Source: Halomarina ordinaria
Lineage (GTDB): Archaea; Halobacteriota; Halobacteria; Halobacteriales; Haloarculaceae
NCBI RefSeq assembly: GCF_030553305.1
Contig: NZ_JARRAH010000001.1
Coordinates: 2,108,001 to 2,172,000, forward strand
Length of the DNA stretch: 64,000 nucleotides
Direction of reading: 5' to 3'
Numbering within the stretch: position 1 is the stretch's first letter; every line of letters starts with the position of its first letter. The translations under genes and the position numbers were made by a program. Under the pieces are notes generated by a model. That model was not told where the DNA came from and did not search any database. It saw only the letters and a list, made by a program, of their open reading frames with translations. This document shows, piece by piece, positions 1 through 7,721 of this stretch.

Positions 1-811
1 GCGCGAACACGAGGTTCTCCTTTCGCTCCATCACCCGCCGCGAGAAGTACGAGAGCCACCGGTCACCGTAGGGGACGTACTGGTACACCTCGTAGTCGCG
101 CGCCAGTTCGACCTGCGCGTCCTCCCGCACCCCCATCAACATCTGTATCTCGAAGTCCGTCCCGTACGCGCCGTGGAGGTCGATAGCACGCTCGATCATC
201 CGCGGGTCGTGACTCCCCACCGCGACGGTGCCCCCATCCTCCCGGAAGAGGTACTCCAGATGTTCCTCGTAGGCCTCGTTGACCGCCTGCCGTCCCTTCA
301 GCGAGATGTCGGCCGGTTCGTCGTAGGCACCCTTGACGAGGCGGACCTTCCCCGGCAGGTCGACGAGGCGTTCCAGGTCGTCGCGGGTGCGCTTCAGGTT
401 CGCCTGTACACACACCCCCATCCGCGGATACTCGGAGACGAGGCGCTCGAAGGCGTCGAGCGTCGCGTCGGTCGTCGTGTGGTCCTCCATGTCCACCCAG
501 ACGAACACCCCCTCGTCGCGGGCCGTCGCGACGATGTCCCCGAGGTTCGCCTCGAACGTCTCGGCGTCGACGCCGAGTCCGACCTGTGAGGGCTTCACCG
601 AGATACACCCGTCGACGTCGGCCTGCGCGATGTCGGCGACCAGCCGGCGGTAGGCGGCCGCGTCCTCGGCGGCCGGCTCGGGGTCGTGGTAGTGCTCGCC
701 GAGCAGGTTGACGATGCTCTTGACGCCGTCGGCCCGCAACTGCCGGGCGTGTTCGAGCACCTCCGCGGGGGTCTCGCCGGCGACGAACCGGCGCGCGATG
801 GGGGGGATCAT
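1..811 (-). CDS. Proline dehydrogenase, C-terminal end cut off by the window edge
   Basis: This is the FAD-dependent oxidation of L-proline to pyrroline-5-carboxylate, the first step of proline catabolism. About 270 residues are readable from the ATG at 811. They show the pattern of the PRODH barrel: VNLLGEHY near residues 34-41, VWVDMEDH in the middle, and at the window edge YVPYGDRWLSYFSRRVMER. That last motif supplies the Tyr and paired Arg that hold the substrate carboxylate in known PRODH enzymes. A TATA-like CTCAAGTG lies about 27 nt upstream of the start, suggesting a leaderless transcript divergent from carS. The last residues lie beyond base 1. Family assignment is firm; the physiological substrate is inferred from the family. 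Confidence 0.9.
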   Translation of the reverse strand, partial: MIPPIARRFVAGETPAEVLEHARQLRADGVKSIVNLLGEHYHDPEPAAEDAAAYRRLVADIAQADVDGCISVKPSQVGLGVDAETFEANLGDIVATARDEGVFVWVDMEDHTTTDATLDAFERLVSEYPRMGVCVQANLKRTRDDLERLVDLPGKVRLVKGAYDEPADISLKGRQAVNEAYEEHLEYLFREDGGTVAVGSHDPRMIERAIDLHGAYGTDFEIQMLMGVREDAQVELARDYEVYQYVPYGDRWLSYFSRRVMERKENLVFA

Positions 812-877
812 CGGTGGTAAATTTCGCCGGCGCTCACTTGAGAACTCCCTTTCACGAACGCCGGTCGTTCCACCCTG

Positions 878-888
878 CTTTATACTCT
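878..888 (+). promoter_or_regulatory. TATA element of carS
   Basis: The sequence TGCTTTATACT is centred about 27 nt before the carS ATG. This is the spacing expected for a leaderless archaeal transcript. Confidence 0.55.
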
Positions 889-908
889 CGCTCGGCGGAG
901 TGTGGGCC

Positions 909-1448
909 ATGTTAGAGGCCGTGGCCCGCGCCGTCTGGGCGATGCTCCCCGCGTACGTTCCGAACAACGCCGCCGTCCTCTTCGGCGGCGGCCGCCCCAT
1001 CGACGGTGGCCGGGAGTGGGGGGGCCGTCGGCTCCTCGGCGACGGCAAGACCTGGCGCGGCACCCTCGCCGGCACCCTCGTCGGGACGGCCCTCTCGGTC
1101 CTCCTGAACCGCCTCGCGCCCGCCGCCGAGGCGCGGACCGACTGGTCGCTCCCCCGGTTCTCGCTCCGGTCGGGCGTCGCCCTCGCGTTCGGCGCGATGG
1201 CCGGCGACATCGCGGGCTCGTTCTTCAAGCGCCGGACCGGCCTCGCGCGCGGCGAGATGGCCCTCGGCCTCGACCAGCTCGACTTCGTGGCGGGCGCGCT
1301 CGCGCTCGCCCGCGCCTGCTCGCCGCGCTGGTTCGCCCGGACGTTCACCCGCCCCACCGTGGCCGTCGTCCTCCTGCTCACGCCGCTGCTCCACGTCCTC
1401 ACCAACGCCATCGCCTACGGACTGGGGCTGAAGGACGAGCCCTACTAG
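909..1448 (+). CDS. carS: CDP-archaeol synthase
   Basis: The family transfers CMP from CTP to 2,3-di-O-geranylgeranylglyceryl phosphate, giving CDP-archaeol, the precursor of archaeal ether-lipid head groups. The 179-residue product is an integral membrane protein with several hydrophobic helices. It shows the diagnostic PNNAAVLFGGGRPIDGG loop near residue 17, LGDGKTWRG near residue 44, and a central GDIAGSFFKRR followed by LDQLDF. These polar motifs line the CDP-transfer site in this family. Length is normal. The ATG at 909 is preceded by a well-placed TATA element. The gene is monocistronic, followed by a hairpin-rich spacer. Confidence 0.93.
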   Translation: MLEAVARAVWAMLPAYVPNNAAVLFGGGRPIDGGREWGGRRLLGDGKTWRGTLAGTLVGTALSVLLNRLAPAAEARTDWSLPRFSLRSGVALAFGAMAGDIAGSFFKRRTGLARGEMALGLDQLDFVAGALALARACSPRWFARTFTRPTVAVVLLLTPLLHVLTNAIAYGLGLKDEPY

Positions 1449-1720
1449 CCCCCACGTTTTGCCGCGCGGGCGGCCGCCCGCTGGCAAAACCTGGACTAAA
1501 ACCGCCCCTCACCTCCTTCGGAGGTTCGGGGCGTCCGCTCGCTCGGTCGCTACGCTCACTCGCTCGCGGCACGGTACAGGGGGAGACCGCCCTTCCTGCG
1601 TTCCCTGTCACGTACCGTGCCCTCCCGAGCCCTCCCGTGGTGTGTTTCCCGTGCACGCCGGTGTTCGGTTGCACGTGAATCGCTCTCACGTGGGGTGGTC
1701 TCCAGTCGAAGAGGTACCCT
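1449..1720. repeat. Hairpin-rich intergenic spacer
   Basis: No gene is supported here. Three inverted repeats follow one another. The first is TTTTGCC...GGCAAAA enclosing a perfect GC palindrome (1457-1489). The second is ACCTCC-TTC-GGAGGT (1511-1525). The third has arms GGCACGGTAC/GTACCGTGCC (1568-1577 and 1612-1621). Between them lies a low-complexity stretch built from CGCTCG/CGGTCG words. The first hairpin directly follows the carS stop and could serve in termination. The whole block resembles the dispersed intergenic elements common in haloarchaeal genomes. Confidence 0.5.
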
Positions 1721-2842
1721 TCAGTCGAGGCGGTCGAGGACGGCCTCGGCGTCGTAGGCCAGCGAGAGTTCCCGCGAGCGGCCGCGTCCCTCGACGCTGG
1801 TGTAGCGGGCCTCGATGATGCCGAGCTGGTCGAGCTTGTTGATGAGTTCGGAGTAGCGCGTGTAGCCGAGACCGGTCGCCGCCTCGAACGCCTCGTAGAC
1901 GTCGCCGGCGCGGGCCCCCTCGTGCTCGGCGACGACCCGGACCAGGTCGACCTCCGACTCCGCGAGCCCCTGGAGGTGCCGCGAGAGGTGGACGTACTTC
2001 GACTTGCTGTAGGCCGTCTCGACGTCCTCCGCCTCGACGGTCGGGCTGGCGCGCATCTCGGCGGTGAGGCCCGCGCGGCGCAACAGGTCGATGCCCACCC
2101 GGAGGTCGCCACCGGTGCTCGCGGTGAGTTCGGCCACCCGGTCGAGCACGTCGGGGCCGGTCACGCCCGTGCGGAACCCACGCTCGACCCGTTCGTTGAG
2201 GATCGTGGCTATCTCGGCCTCGTCGTAGCGGGGGAAGAACACCTCCTCGGGGCGGAAGACGCTCTGGACGCGCTCGTCCAGTTCCTCGACGATGTCGAGG
2301 TCGAGGTCCGAGGAGACGATGATGACGCCGATCTTCGCGCCGGAGTGCGCCTCGTGCGCCCGGAGCAGCGAGTAGAGCGTGTCGCTCGCCTCCCCTTCGT
2401 AGAAGAGGTAGTTCACGTCGTCGAGCGCGACGACGAGCACCTCGTCCTCCTCGACCAGTCTGTCGGTAATCTGGCCGAAGAGCTTCTTGAACGAGATGCC
2501 GCTCGTGGGCGGTTCGTACTCGAACATCTCCTCGAAGAGCCGCGAGAACACCGCGTAGCGCGTCGAGTCGACCTGGCAGTTCACGCGCGCGACGTTCACG
2601 TCGGAGACGGCCTCCAGTTCGCCGAAGAGCTTCTGGACGGCCGTCGTCTTGCCCGTCCCCGGCGGCCCGCGCGCCATCACGTTCAGCGGGCGCGACCCGC
2701 GGACGGCCGGCCGGAGGGCGTACTTCAGGCTCCGCATCTGCTCCTCGCGGTGGCGGAACGTCTCGGGGAGGTAGTCTATCTCGAAGACGTGCTCGTCGCG
2801 GAAGACCGACTCGTCCCACGACAACATCTCATCGTCCGCCAT
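1721..2842 (-). CDS. Orc1/Cdc6-family AAA+ ATPase
   Basis: Members bind origin repeats and load the MCM helicase. The 373-residue protein has an N-terminal segment FEIDYLPETFRHREEQ, Walker A GPPGTGKTT near residue 60, a Walker-B-like VVALDDVNYLF in which the usual Asp-Glu is Asp-Asp, and a C-terminal winged helix (about residues 290-373). Sensor 1 reads VSSD rather than the common SND. Haloarchaea carry many such paralogues, so this need not be the initiator of the main origin. The 70-base upstream gap has no AT-rich unwinding element or origin-recognition repeats that I can see. It lies downstream of the mutS-like gene on the same strand. Confidence 0.88.
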   Translation of the reverse strand: MADDEMLSWDESVFRDEHVFEIDYLPETFRHREEQMRSLKYALRPAVRGSRPLNVMARGPPGTGKTTAVQKLFGELEAVSDVNVARVNCQVDSTRYAVFSRLFEEMFEYEPPTSGISFKKLFGQITDRLVEEDEVLVVALDDVNYLFYEGEASDTLYSLLRAHEAHSGAKIGVIIVSSDLDLDIVEELDERVQSVFRPEEVFFPRYDEAEIATILNERVERGFRTGVTGPDVLDRVAELTASTGGDLRVGIDLLRRAGLTAEMRASPTVEAEDVETAYSKSKYVHLSRHLQGLAESEVDLVRVVAEHEGARAGDVYEAFEAATGLGYTRYSELINKLDQLGIIEARYTSVEGRGRSRELSLAYDAEAVLDRLD

Positions 2843-2914
2843 TCACTTTCACCAGACTCCCCGGAGTACTTAATCCTTCGTCCGGTCTCGCACGGCGGGA
2901 GAACGCGCGGCCGC

Positions 2915-4888
2915 TCACTCCGCGAACTTCCCGAGCAACCGGTCGTAGAAGGCGTCGTCCTCGGCGGTCGCCAGTTTCTCGACGATGAGTTCCGGCGTCG
3001 AGCGCGCGAGTCGACCCTTCACGGGCGAGCGGTTCACCTGCAACTCCCCGTCGACCAGTCCAACGGCCTCGATGCCGTCGACCTGCACGTCGAAGCCCGT
3101 CGCCTCGCGTATCTCGCCGGCGAGGTGCGAGACGAAGACGGCCGTCGCGCCCTGCTCGTCGAGCGATTCGAGGATGCCGGCGATTATCTTCGCGCTCGCG
3201 CCGGGTTCGGTGATGCTCTCCAGTTCGTCGACCAGCACCAGTCTGTTGCCCTCGTCGGTGACGAGGCCGCCGAACTCCCGGAGCGTGGACTCGAACGCGC
3301 CGGCGTCGAGGGTGCCCTGGCTCTTGGCCTGGTAGTGCAGCGCGTCGAACCGCTCCAGACGGACGCGCTCTGCGGGCACGGGCAGGCCCATCTGCGCCAG
3401 GACGACCGTGAGGCCGACGAGGTCGATGGTCGACGTCTTCCCTCCGCTGTTGACCCCCGAGAGGAGCGCGACCCCCTCGACCCGGTAGTCGACGGGGTCG
3501 ACCTCGGCGAACTCGACGTCGAGCAGGGGCGAGCGTCCGCCCTCGAGGTCGACGCCCCGCCCCTCGAACGTCGGGAGGACGCACTCGAAGTCGCGGGCGA
3601 ACCGCGCGACGGCGAGTTCCACGTCGAGTTCCAGCGCCGCGCTGACGAGCGCCTCGACCGGGTCGCGCAGCGCGTTCAGGTCCGACGCGAGGTCCGCCTT
3701 CAGCCGGGCGGCGCGGCGGTCCCGCGCGGCGTCGAGTTCCGACTGGAGCCGGGAGACGGCCGCCTCGTCGCGCTCGACGGGGAAGTGGGGGTCGTCGCGG
3801 AACACTCCCTCCGCGAGGTCGGCGTGGTCGTCCAACCGGAGGGCGTCGACGACGTGCTCGCGGGCGGCCGCGACTGCCTCGTCGAACTCGTCGGCGAGTT
3901 CGCGGTCGAGCAGCGTGTCGACGCGCGCGCCCTGCTCGACCAGCGAGAGGAGGTCCGCCCCCTCGATGGTCACGTCCCGTGCCTGGATGACCTCGCGGAG
4001 GCGGTCGTTGGCGACGCTCTCGCCCGTCGAGACGGCGGCGTCGACGTCGGCGGCGGCGTCCTGTAGGCGCCCGAGTTCCGCGTCGCCCTTCACCGTCCCG
4101 TCCGCGTCGAGGCGGTCGAGGCCGTCGCGGAGGGCGTCGAGGTCGCAGGGTGCGTCGAGGTCCGCCGCCTCGTGGGCGTCGGCGGCGGCGAGCAGGCGCG
4201 CGCGGTTCTCCGCGAAGAACGCGAGCAGACGCTCGGGGAGCACCTCGTCGACGCGCGCCTCGGGGTCGGGGACGACGCGCACGTCGCCGGGGAGGTCGAG
4301 GCCGGCGAACGACTCGTCGAGCGCGACGACGGTGGCGTACCCCCGCGCGAGTTCCGCGAGGTCCTGCGTGTCCTCGACGAGTTCGACGCTCAGTTCGGGG
4401 AACGCGCGCTCGGCGCGGGCGTAGGTCTCCGCCTCGCTCGTGGCCAGACAGCGTTCGCGCACCCGGAGGCCGCCCGGGTCGGCGAGCGGCGCGACGCCCG
4501 AGAGCGCCTCCACGACCGTGGGGTCGGCGTCGCGCGCCATCGCCTCGGTGACGAACGCGCGCACCTCCTCGATGCGGTCGGCCGACGCGCTCGGGTAGAA
4601 CGTCTCGACGCGGCGCTTCGCGTAGTCGGTGACGGCGCGCTCCTGCAGCAGTGCGAGCGCGTCGTCGTACAGTTCGCGCGCCCGGTCGGTGCGCAGGAAG
4701 CGACTCGTGTCGCCGTGGCGTTCGCGGATGGCACCCCGGGCGATGCGGGCGGCCTGCCCCTCGGTGATGCCCGGCGCGCGGGCGAGCGCCGCCACGTCGC
4801 CGTCCGTGAGGGCGCGCTCGGCGTCGTCGAGGGCGGCCAGTCGCTCGGCCGTCTTCGCGCCGACGCCCGGGATGGCCTCCAGGTCCAT
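2915..4888 (-). CDS. MutS-family ATPase with N-terminal helix-hairpin-helix
   Basis: This is a 657-residue MutS homologue of the archaeal MutS5/MutS2-like type. A helix-hairpin-helix (IPGVGAKTAERL, residues 6-17) opens the protein. A long helical core domain follows. The ATPase at the C-terminus has Walker A GVNSGGKTS, Walker B LVLVDELESI and an H-loop AVFVSH. There is no MutS1-type mismatch-recognition domain and no Smr nuclease tail visible. A role in recombination intermediates or DNA structure processing rather than classical mismatch repair is inferred from that architecture. I chose the ATG at 4888 because the HhH begins six residues later; upstream codons in this frame look non-coding. 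Confidence 0.88.
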   Translation of the reverse strand: MDLEAIPGVGAKTAERLAALDDAERALTDGDVAALARAPGITEGQAARIARGAIRERHGDTSRFLRTDRARELYDDALALLQERAVTDYAKRRVETFYPSASADRIEEVRAFVTEAMARDADPTVVEALSGVAPLADPGGLRVRERCLATSEAETYARAERAFPELSVELVEDTQDLAELARGYATVVALDESFAGLDLPGDVRVVPDPEARVDEVLPERLLAFFAENRARLLAAADAHEAADLDAPCDLDALRDGLDRLDADGTVKGDAELGRLQDAAADVDAAVSTGESVANDRLREVIQARDVTIEGADLLSLVEQGARVDTLLDRELADEFDEAVAAAREHVVDALRLDDHADLAEGVFRDDPHFPVERDEAAVSRLQSELDAARDRRAARLKADLASDLNALRDPVEALVSAALELDVELAVARFARDFECVLPTFEGRGVDLEGGRSPLLDVEFAEVDPVDYRVEGVALLSGVNSGGKTSTIDLVGLTVVLAQMGLPVPAERVRLERFDALHYQAKSQGTLDAGAFESTLREFGGLVTDEGNRLVLVDELESITEPGASAKIIAGILESLDEQGATAVFVSHLAGEIREATGFDVQVDGIEAVGLVDGELQVNRSPVKGRLARSTPELIVEKLATAEDDAFYDRLLGKFAE

Positions 4889-5000
4889 ACCCGGCCCGTT
4901 GCGGTGACGTGGCAAAACTGCAACGTTCCCGACACGGTTCGACGACGCCCCACCGCGGCGCACACAACGCGCTTTTCTCTCCCCCCGCCGAACGCCGGGC

Positions 5001-5849
5001 ATGAACGTCGCGGACAAACGTGCTGCCGCGCTGGACGCGCTCTCCGAGCGCGACGGCGTCCTCGTCGCCTTCTCCGGCGGCGTCGACTCGAGCCTCGTCG
5101 CCGCCCTCGCCCACGAGGCGCTCGGCGACCGGGCGGTCGCCTGCACCGCCCGGAGCGAGACGCTCCCCGCCGAGGAACTGGACGACGCCCGCCGCGTCGC
5201 AGACGAAATCGGCATCCGCCACGTCGAAGTCGAGTTCTCCGAACTGGACAACCCGGACTTCGTCGAGAACGACGGCGACCGCTGCTACCACTGCCGGACG
5301 ATGCGCCTCGGGAAGATGTTCGAGCAGGCCCGCGACCTCGGCATCGAGACGGTCTGTGACGGGACGAACGCGAGCGACCCCGGCGAGGGTCACCGCCCCG
5401 GCCTGCGCGCCGTCGAGGAACTGGAGGTGTTCTCGCCCCTGCTCGCCCACGGTATCGCCAAGTCCGAGGTGCGCGAACTGGCCGGCGACTACGACCTCTC
5501 GGTGGCCGACAAGCCCTCGATGGCGTGTCTCTCCTCGCGCATTCCGACCGGTATCGAGGTGACCGAGGAACGCCTCTCGCGCGTCGAGCGCGCGGAGGGC
5601 CTCCTGCGGGCGTGGGGGTTCACGCAGTTCCGCGTGCGCGACCACGACGGCCTCGCGCGCATCGAGGTGGGACACGACGAACTCGACCGGGCGCTCGACG
5701 CCGACTTCGTCCGGGCGGCTCGCACCCACCTCCGCGAGGCCGGCTTCGACCACGTCACCCTCGACCTCGAGGGCTACCGGACGGGGAGCGTCAGCCCCGC
5801 CGAGGGGGGCGTCTCCGTCTTCGACGCCGAGTACCCCACCTCCGACTGA
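5001..5849 (+). CDS. larE: LarE-type ATP-dependent sulfur transferase
   Basis: LarE adenylates a carboxylate on a nicotinate-derived precursor and inserts sulfur during nickel-pincer nucleotide synthesis. The 282-residue protein starts with a PP-loop FSGGVDSS (residues 25-32). It carries CYHC around residue 96 and MACLSSRIPTG around residue 175. The Cys in the last motif is the sacrificial cysteine of Lactobacillus LarE. The additional CxxC matches the subgroup that instead binds a [4Fe-4S] cluster with three cysteines. No larA, larB or larC is adjacent, so the pathway here is unproven. The start at 5001 is the first ATG and gives normal length. Confidence 0.85.
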   Translation: MNVADKRAAALDALSERDGVLVAFSGGVDSSLVAALAHEALGDRAVACTARSETLPAEELDDARRVADEIGIRHVEVEFSELDNPDFVENDGDRCYHCRTMRLGKMFEQARDLGIETVCDGTNASDPGEGHRPGLRAVEELEVFSPLLAHGIAKSEVRELAGDYDLSVADKPSMACLSSRIPTGIEVTEERLSRVERAEGLLRAWGFTQFRVRDHDGLARIEVGHDELDRALDADFVRAARTHLREAGFDHVTLDLEGYRTGSVSPAEGGVSVFDAEYPTSD

Positions 5850-5853
5850 CGGC

Positions 5854-6507
5854 TCAGGCGTGGCCGTCCCGTCGGCCCCCCACCGACGGCTCCTCGTCGG
5901 TCCACGGCGTCGCGTTCTCGTACTGCAACCTGGCCTCCTCGTCGACCCGTATCTCGTTCAGACAGCAGTTGTCGAGGTGGTGCGTGAGCACCGACTCGGG
6001 GAGGTCCATCCCCTTCAGGTGGCCGAGGACCATCTGGATGGGGCCGCCGTGGGTGACGACGAGCGTCGTCCCCGCTCCCCCCGCGACCGCGTCCCAGCCG
6101 TCGAGCACCCGCTCGCGCATCCCGGCGAGGCTCTCGCCGCCCTCCGGCGTCTCGTCGTGGGCGTACGCCGCCTCCTCGCCGAGCGCGAAGTTCGGGAAGC
6201 GCTCGCGCATGGTGTCGTAGTCGAGCCCCTGGTAGACGCCGACGCCGCGCTCGCGCCAGTCGTCGGTGAACGAGCGGGGGACGTCGTCGAGGCCGCCCAC
6301 CTCGTTGACGTGCCGTGCCGTCTCGACCGTCCGGTGGAGGTCGGAGACGACGACGCGGTCGACGTCGTACTGCTCGGCGACGTGCGCGCCGGCCGCCCGC
6401 GCCTGTTCGCGTCCGCGGTCGGTGAGCGGGACGGGCGCCCACCCCTGCATCCGTCGGTCGCGGTTCCACGTCGTCTCGCCGTGTCGCATGAGTATCACCG
6501 TCGCCAT
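5854..6507 (-). CDS. Histidine phosphatase family protein
   Basis: This is a 217-residue enzyme of the phosphoglycerate-mutase-like superfamily. The phosphohistidine motif LMRHGETTWN is at residues 6-15, the second Arg lies in SDLHRTVETAR, and the second catalytic His is in VVTHGGPIQ. The fold transfers phosphate through the first His. Short members like this are usually broad-specificity phosphatases or cobalamin/sugar phosphate phosphatases rather than glycolytic mutases. Nothing nearby identifies the substrate. It converges on larE with only four bases between the stops. Confidence 0.88.
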   Translation of the reverse strand: MATVILMRHGETTWNRDRRMQGWAPVPLTDRGREQARAAGAHVAEQYDVDRVVVSDLHRTVETARHVNEVGGLDDVPRSFTDDWRERGVGVYQGLDYDTMRERFPNFALGEEAAYAHDETPEGGESLAGMRERVLDGWDAVAGGAGTTLVVTHGGPIQMVLGHLKGMDLPESVLTHHLDNCCLNEIRVDEEARLQYENATPWTDEEPSVGGRRDGHA

Positions 6508-6568
6508 CGGGTCAGAAGGGGGTTCGCGGGCGGGCGATATGTGCGTTGGCGTCGGCCGGTGGCGTCGC

Positions 6569-7633
6569 TCAGCGCTTCGCCCAGCGCAGGATGAGGAGCG
6601 TCCCCTCGAACAGCGTCACCATCGTCACGGCGACGATGATGGGCGCCATCCCGGTGGGGTCGGGGCTGAACAGGAGCGCGACGCCGAGGAAGCCACCCCA
6701 GAAGTAGAGGCGACGGCGCGCCAGCCACTCGCGGCTGGTGAGGTTCATCATCACCGCGAGCATGATGAGCAGGGGAATCTGGAAGACGGCGGCGAAGAAG
6801 CCCATCATCAACAGCATGAGGTTGAACGTCTCGGTCAGGCCGAAGGCGACGTTCGCCGCCACGTCGGTGTAGCTGACGAAGTAGATGAAGATGGCCGGGA
6901 GGACGAGGAAGAACGCGAAGCCGACGCCGATGACGGCGAGCACGAGGCTCGTCGGCACCGCCGCGAGGTAGTAGCGCCGCTCGTGGCGGTAGAGGCCGGG
7001 GCGCATGAACAGGTACGTCTCGTAGACGAAGACGGGGAGCGCGATGACGAACCCCGCGAGCGACGCCACCTTCAGCCGCGCGAGCAACAGCGCCAGCGGC
7101 TGGTAGACGTGCGGACGGGCCACGTCCTCCTGGACCCGGCCCAGGATGCCGTTCCAGATGACGTTGATGAACTGGTCGGAGAACGGGAGGACGACGACTG
7201 CGACCAGCGCCATGGCGACGGCGACGATGCCGAGGCGGTTTATCATCTCCTCGATGTGCTCGGCCAGCGGCATCTCCTGGTCGCTCTCGGGACCGTCGAA
7301 CAGCGGGTCGTCGTCCGCCGGCGCGTACCCGCTCCCCGCGCCCGCCTCGCCGTCGGCGACGTTCGTGCCGCCGTCGGAGGCCGCCGCGTCGGCCGGGAGG
7401 TGCTCGTCGTCGGCTTCTCCCCCCGCCGCATCGATGTCCTCGTTCGCGTCGATGTCCTCGTTCGCGTCGATGTCCTCGTTCGCGTCGCCGTCCACCGGGT
7501 CGGCGCGCTCCGCGTCCCCGTCCGTCTCCTCGGACGACCCGCCGTCGGCGCGGTAGCGACCGCTGTCCCCGTCGGTGGCGGGCGGGTCCTCGGTCGCGTC
7601 CCGTCCCGGGCCGGGACGCCCGTCGCCGGTCAT
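6569..7633 (-). CDS. tatC1: Sec-independent translocase TatC, single-domain form
   Basis: TatC recognises twin-arginine signal peptides and forms the core of the Tat translocase, the main export route in haloarchaea. The 354-residue protein has an N-terminal acidic, presumably disordered region of about 135 residues. That region includes three exact copies of the hexapeptide DANEDI (DNA 7431-7484). The TatC domain starts at MPLAEHIEEMINRL, with six hydrophobic helices and the FSPDPTGMAP loop near the end. It is divergent from the double TatC gene with an 88-base gap. The ATG at 7633 is taken because the acidic leader is in frame and compositionally haloarchaeal. Confidence 0.92.
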   Translation of the reverse strand: MTGDGRPGPGRDATEDPPATDGDSGRYRADGGSSEETDGDAERADPVDGDANEDIDANEDIDANEDIDAAGGEADDEHLPADAAASDGGTNVADGEAGAGSGYAPADDDPLFDGPESDQEMPLAEHIEEMINRLGIVAVAMALVAVVVLPFSDQFINVIWNGILGRVQEDVARPHVYQPLALLLARLKVASLAGFVIALPVFVYETYLFMRPGLYRHERRYYLAAVPTSLVLAVIGVGFAFFLVLPAIFIYFVSYTDVAANVAFGLTETFNLMLLMMGFFAAVFQIPLLIMLAVMMNLTSREWLARRRLYFWGGFLGVALLFSPDPTGMAPIIVAVTMVTLFEGTLLILRWAKR

Positions 7634-7690
7634 TACCCGTTCGTAGGTATCCCGGCGGTTGTAAGCCTTCTCACCTCCGGCGACAGAAAA

Positions 7691-7700
7691 GATTGATAAC
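7691..7700 (+). promoter_or_regulatory. Probable TATA element of the double tatC gene
   Basis: GATTGATAAC is centred about 26 nt before the GTG start at 7722, fitting a leaderless transcript. The match to a TATA box is imperfect. Confidence 0.35.
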
Positions 7701-7721
7701 CGCAAGTTTGCTAGGTCCGGT

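Noticed and set aside
2843-2914. Replication origin next to the orc/cdc6 gene
   Set aside because: The gap is only about 70 bases, has no AT-rich unwinding element and no repeated origin-recognition boxes. Many haloarchaeal orc paralogues lie away from origins.
1922-4066. Very long antisense open frames over orc and mutS
   Set aside because: Long open frames opposite real genes are expected at this GC content. The products have no recognisable domains, whereas the minus-strand frames match known families.
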